Shown here piece after piece: positions 8,728 to 12,166 of a stretch of 12,166 nt of DNA. The notes beneath the pieces were generated by a model. That model was not told the origin of the DNA. It searched no databases and worked only from the letters and a program-made list of their open reading frames with translations. The stretch covers positions 1 through 12,166 of the forward strand of contig CABPSV020000119.1 of NCBI GenBank assembly GCA_902459845.2, read 5' to 3'. The DNA comes from Hepatocystis sp. ex Piliocolobus tephrosceles. Taxonomy: Eukaryota > Apicomplexa > Aconoidasida > Haemosporida > Plasmodiidae. A program made the position numbers and the translations under genes. The first letter of the stretch is position 1. Each line of letters begins with the position of its first letter.

Positions 8728-9399
8728 CTCACATCCAAGATATTTTACCTTGATATAAATCATGATAGTAAAATGCTTTTTTTTTTTCTCTTACAACTAT
8801 GAATAAAAAAAATTAACAAAATGAGTAAATGAATAAATGGATAAATGGTTAAGTGAATAGGCGAGTAAATAAACAAATAAAATGTAATTATTTTAAGTGC
8901 GTTCCCCCCATTTTACCCTTTTACTTAACGTTTTAGCTAAATAAACAAAAAATATATTATTTTACAATTTTATACACCTTTTATTTTTATTTTTTTTCTC
9001 TCATGCTTAATCAAATTGGTAAAAATATTAAGTCCTTCATATCTTTAAATAGCATATTTCGAATTGGAAAAAAAAAAAAAAATAAAAATAAATACAATTA
9101 AACATAAATGCAAATAAAAATAAATACAAATAAAAATAAATGCAAATATAATAAATAAATAATAAAACGAAACAAATGGAAACAAGTTAAGCCAAGCCCA
9201 TTTACACAAAATAACCCCCATTTGAATTATACTAACAATAAAACAACATAATATAATAAAACATAAATTAATATAACATATAAAACATTATAACAGTAAA
9301 GATAACAATTATAAATTTATATAAAATGTTTCCCTTTAAATATAAATATACTAAGAAGTAGGAAAACAAAGAATGGATAAAATGACAACATAATTGCGA

Positions 9400-9403
<4 letters not shown>

Positions 9404-9443
<40 letters not shown>
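9404..9443. repeat. (AT)20 microsatellite
   Basis: Forty bases of alternating A and T in the derlin-PP6 spacer, with no coding role. Confidence 0.93.
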
Positions 9444-9446
<3 letters not shown>

Positions 9447-9865
9447 TTAAAAGGGAAAAAAAAAAAAAATAAAAAAATAAAATAAAATTGTGATAACAAC
9501 ACTATTTACCAGTCAATTAATGCTGTGTTCATATGTGTAAATTTTAATGGGCCTTTAGGAATAAACATACATATTAAATATATTAATCGTTTTCCTCCTA
9601 CCTTTAAATGTTACTAAAACATATATATGTCCCATATAATAATTTTTAAAATATAATATATGCAATATTTTTTTCGTAAATACGCAATAGTTTTTATAAA
9701 TAAAAATATTAAATGCCTTAAAAAATTGTTCTTTCTATTTAAGAATCAAAAACAGTAAATTTTATGAAAGAGAGAAATAAAACTAGTTTGAAAAAAGCAA
9801 AAATAAGTAAATTTACAGAAATAGTATGTGCATATTATATTATATATGTATATAATATATATAAA

Positions 9866-9880
9866 GCGTCATAATGACGC
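9866..9880. repeat. Perfect 15-bp palindrome GCGTCAT-A-ATGACGC
   Basis: Seven-base arms around a single A, with six G/C bases that are rare in this spacer. It lies between PP6 (about 420 bp past its stop) and derlin (about 1.5 kb upstream). It could be a dimeric transcription factor site or a hairpin; I cannot assign it to a known Plasmodium AP2 motif. Confidence 0.7.
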
Positions 9881-10048
9881 ACTGTCGTAAAAAATTGTAA
9901 TAAACAGTGCATGATGAAAATCATTATATTCAAAATATTTTAAAATTTTGCAACATGTGTATGTTCATTCAAAAAATAGAAATATTGAAAAAATGTGAAA
10001 AAAATATGAACGTTAAAAAAATGTGAAAATTAAATTTGAAAGGTAGTG

Positions 10049-10054
<6 letters not shown>

Positions 10055-10079
<25 letters not shown>

Positions 10080-10122
10080 AAGCAAAAAGCAAAAAGCAAA
10101 AAGCAAAAAGCAAAAAGCAAAA
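10055..10122. repeat. A27 run followed by (AGCAAAA)6
   Basis: An A27 run ends directly in six exact heptamers AGCAAAA (10081-10122). A 22-bp imperfect duplication (10121-10142 and 10143-10164) follows immediately. On the minus strand this is downstream of PP6. A minus-strand frame through it reads repeated FLLFAF and is not a gene. Confidence 0.93.
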
Positions 10123-10262
10123 ACGTATAATATATTTAGCAGAAACATATAATATATTTACCAAAAACAAATTTAAAAAATTATGTCTTCCTTTTATAAG
10201 TTTTTTCTTCAAATAAGATTTACATGTATGTACACGATAGTGCATACACTATACTTGTTTGT

Positions 10263-10266
<4 letters not shown>

Positions 10267-10300
<34 letters not shown>
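10267..10300. repeat. (AT)17 microsatellite at the PP6 stop
   Basis: Thirty-four bases of alternating A/T end two bases before the PP6 stop codon (TAG, 10302-10304 on the minus strand), so they begin the 3' UTR. Confidence 0.92.
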
Positions 10301-10301
<1 letters not shown>

Positions 10302-10302
<1 letters not shown>

Positions 10303-11228
10303 TACAAAAAATAGGGTATTGTAGATTTGTTTTTTACAGAGTTTCTAGAGTCTGGTGTGTCTTTAAATATTAACATTTGTCTATTCATGTTTTCATCAAT
10401 TCTCATAATTGCTGCTACATTTCCACATCTATAACAATAATTTGGAGCTGACCAAACAGTTATTATTGTCGAATCTTCAAACATATATTTATATCCTTCC
10501 ATAGCTAGCTGGTGAGCTCTAGCTATTAATTCCAGATTGTTAATATAATTAAATTTTTTAGTAACTTTTGGTCCAAATAACCACCCAGCCCCTCTTGGGT
10601 TAGCTACCCAATCTTCTACATCATCAGGGTCTGACCACATAATATCACCAAAGGCACCTTCATGTGGTATTTCTTGAACCCTATTTATTAATCTTAATTG
10701 ATCTATTAATTTAATTTCTGGTGACAATCCACCATGAACACAAAATATTTGATTATCTACTAATGCTGCTAGTGTTAAATAATCAAATATGTCTGTACAA
10801 TATTTCCATGCATTTGCATTTCCATATTTTTTAAAACATTCATCATAAAATCCATATACTGTTGTTATTTGTCTACTTTCATGATTTCCTCTTAACAGTG
10901 TAATATTTTTTGGGAATAATAATTTTAATAATAATAAATATTCAAATGTTTCTACACTATTATAACCTCTATCTACATAATCACCTAAAAATATATAATC
11001 ATTTTCCATTACATTACCACCTACATCAAATAATTCTAATAAATCAAAAAATTGGCCATGTATATCACCACAAATTATAACTGGTGGATTAATTGCCTGG
11101 ACATTATTTTCTTCTATTAATATTTCTTTAACTTTTTGACATACTATTCTTAAATCATCCTCATCTAATATTTTAGGTGGATTCATACGCAACTGTTCAA
11201 TCCATTTCCTTTCATCACTTTTTGTCAT
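10302..11228 (-). CDS. PP6: Serine/threonine protein phosphatase 6 catalytic subunit
   Basis: This 308-residue protein is a complete PPP-family phosphatase, close to the 305 residues of human PP6C. An in-frame TAA four codons before the ATG supports the start. The two-metal active site is intact: GDIHGQ (54-59, D55 and H57), GDYVDRG (82-88, D83), GNHE (114-117, N115 and H116), H165 in VHGG, and H239 in [15 protein letters not shown] (260-270) is the PP2A/PP4/PP6 beta12-beta13 loop. PP6 rather than PP2A or PP4 is favoured by [40 protein letters not shown] and the C-terminal PDS...PYFL. The last Leu is the residue carboxymethylated in this subfamily. PP6/Sit4 enzymes act with SAPS-type regulatory subunits in cell-cycle and trafficking control. 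It carries no low-complexity insert, unlike its neighbours. It is transcribed in the same direction as derlin and RAP. Confidence 0.95.
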
Positions 11229-11399
11229 TATTTTATTTTATATTAGACTAACATACGTGTAAGGAAAAAAAAAAAAAAAAAAAAATGCATATACAGAGGA
11301 AAAACAGTAATATTTACAATACGTGTGCGTGTGAATATGTACATATATATGTATTTATGTGTAAGCAGCTTTAAAAGTACCCATAAACAGCTTTGTGTG

Positions 11400-11449
11400 T
11401 TTATATATATTACATTTGAATATGTTTATATATATTACATGTGAATATG
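11400..11449. repeat. 25-bp direct repeat, two copies
   Basis: Two adjacent 25-bp copies (TTTATATATATTACATTTGA then ATATG) differing by one base (CATTTG versus CATGTG), about 170-220 bp upstream of the PP6 ATG, within its probable promoter or leader. Confidence 0.9.
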
Positions 11450-11509
11450 TTTATAGAGATAGAGAGAAATAAATAAACATATATACATATATATATTATA
11501 TATGTTATA

Positions 11510-11549
11510 CATATCATATATATAATATATATAATATAAATATGATATG
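11510..11549. repeat. Inverted repeat with 10-bp arms, AT-rich
   Basis: CATATCATAT (11510-11519) is matched by ATATGATATG (11540-11549) across an all-A/T 20-bp spacer, itself largely TATA. It could extrude as a hairpin, but AT-rich DNA makes such pairs frequent by chance. Confidence 0.6.
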
Positions 11550-11595
11550 ACATAATGATATGTCTCCATATACGTGTTGAAGCAATTTCTTCATT

Positions 11596-11629
<34 letters not shown>

Positions 11630-11791
11630 TACTTACAGAATGATAGAAATTATCATATATACACATAAAATATATCCATGTACATAGAAATATATTTATC
11701 TATTCATATAAATACTAAAAATATTATTTACTACTTTATCATGAAATGATCTAGCCAAAATTTTAGCTATAATTAAATAAAATTTGTGGCT

Positions 11792-11794
<3 letters not shown>

Positions 11795-11836
<42 letters not shown>
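11795..11836. repeat. A42 homopolymer
   Basis: Forty-two consecutive A bases in the PP6 upstream region, followed by GAGAG and another A-run. Probably a nucleosome-depleting tract. Confidence 0.9.
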
Positions 11837-11839
<3 letters not shown>

Positions 11840-11902
11840 AGAAAAAAAAAAATTATTACTTGGAATAATTTTGAGCAATGTTTTACAAAAAAAATAAAAA
11901 AT

Positions 11903-11935
11903 AAATAAAGGTTAAATAAAGGTTAAATAAAGGTT
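11903..11935. repeat. Three 11-bp AAATAAAGGTT repeats
   Basis: Three exact adjacent copies of an 11-bp unit, about 690 bp upstream of the PP6 start. The period is close to one helical turn, which would place the GGTT steps on one face of the DNA. No function is known to me. Confidence 0.9.
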
Positions 11936-12166
11936 AAATATAATATAATTTAAAAAAATGTTAAGAAAGTAATAATTAAAAATATAATAATATTTAGTAG
12001 AATAAACAAGAAAAACAAAAACCGTATCAATTTTAATAATAGTAAATTTTATTTAAAAAAAAAAAAAAATAAATAAAAATAAATATGTGAAATGATAAAA
12101 GATTGAAAAAAAAGGTATGTATATAAATATATATATGTATAAGTATTTACGCGCACCTTATATACA

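Larger units (their letters stand above)
8369..10301. other. 1.9-kb spacer: derlin promoter and PP6 3' flank
   Basis: No credible gene on either strand; small frames here are made of homopolymer, (TA)n or heptamer repeats. Contents include T47 (8384-8430), A23 (8542-8564), T68 (8660-8727), a degenerate GAATAAATG-like octamer series (about 8822-8880), and 16-bp CAAATAAAAATAAATR copies (9111-9142). Further on are (AT)20 (9404-9443), a GCGTCAT palindrome (9866-9880), an A27 run with AGCAAAA repeats (10055-10122), a 22-bp duplication (10121-10164) and (AT)17 (10267-10300). It is not AT-pure enough throughout to suggest a centromere. Confidence 0.7.
11229..12166. other. PP6 5' flank, non-coding
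   Basis: No credible gene in the last 938 bp. It should contain the PP6 leader and promoter. Visible structure includes an A-run just upstream of the start (about 11263-11285), a 25-bp direct repeat (11400-11449), an AT-only spaced inverted repeat (11510-11549), (TA)n at 11597-11621, A42 (11795-11836) and three 11-bp AAATAAAGGTT repeats (11903-11935). A minus-strand frame at 11696-11878 encodes mostly Phe from the A42 tract and is rejected. Confidence 0.7.

Noticed and set aside
10030..10245. Minus-strand ORF with repeated FLLFAF
   Set aside because: Generated by the (AGCAAAA)6 and A27 repeats downstream of PP6; no start context or homology.
8369..10301. Possible centromere because of high AT content
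   Set aside because: Plasmodium centromeres are near-pure AT over kilobases. This spacer has many G/C-containing stretches and ordinary promoter-type tracts.
10302..11228. Assignment as PP1 or PP2A
   Set aside because: PP1 lacks the YCYRCGN loop and the YFL end. PP2A and PP4 differ at the NANAW, GAFGD and PDS...PYFL positions, which match PP6.

Overview
The window is nuclear DNA of a malaria parasite (Plasmodium). The base composition is extremely AT-rich. The proteins are rich in Lys, Asn and Ile and are interrupted by low-complexity tracts. Gene starts are flanked by long poly(A)/poly(T) and (TA)n tracts, and the genes are long single-exon ORFs. The content also fits: a heptatricopeptide/RAP organellar RNA-binding protein, a derlin with an apicoplast-type bipartite leader, and a PP6-type phosphatase. 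The composition argues against the GC-richer vivax/knowlesi clade, but I cannot name the species. From memory, and needing a database check, P. falciparum carries a DER1-like gene next to a PP2A/PP6-type phosphatase gene on chromosome 3, which would make this a syntenic core block.

Layout: a (TTA)n microsatellite (7-108) and about 690 bp of non-coding sequence precede a plus-strand gene of unknown function (796-2202). It faces, tail to tail, a large minus-strand gene (2490-6953) for a probable mitochondrial RAP-domain protein. Upstream of that on the same strand come the derlin gene (7187-8368) and, after about 1.9 kb of repeat-rich spacer, the PP6 catalytic subunit gene (10302-11228). The last 0.9 kb is the 5' flank of PP6. 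All four starts are supported by an in-frame stop within 5 codons upstream. I see no RNA gene, mobile element or CRISPR array.

The genes share no obvious pathway. They concern organelle RNA metabolism (RAP), protein import or quality control at the apicoplast or ER (derlin), and Sit4/PP6-type cell-cycle and trafficking signalling (PP6). They are best read as ordinary neighbours.

The most striking structure is a 193-bp near-palindrome (2562-2754) inside the C-terminal coding region of the RAP gene. It has two perfect 68-bp arms, and the spacer keeps an 8-bp inverted repeat on exactly the same centre. It directly abuts a (TA)23 tract that is also in frame and encodes Ile-Tyr repeats. It is either a recent inverted duplication creating a new protein tail or an assembly fold-back artefact. 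Other points of interest are a Ser-Gly repeat splitting the RAP domain, a derlin lacking the last-helix GxxxG/His signature, and several minisatellites and short palindromes in promoters.
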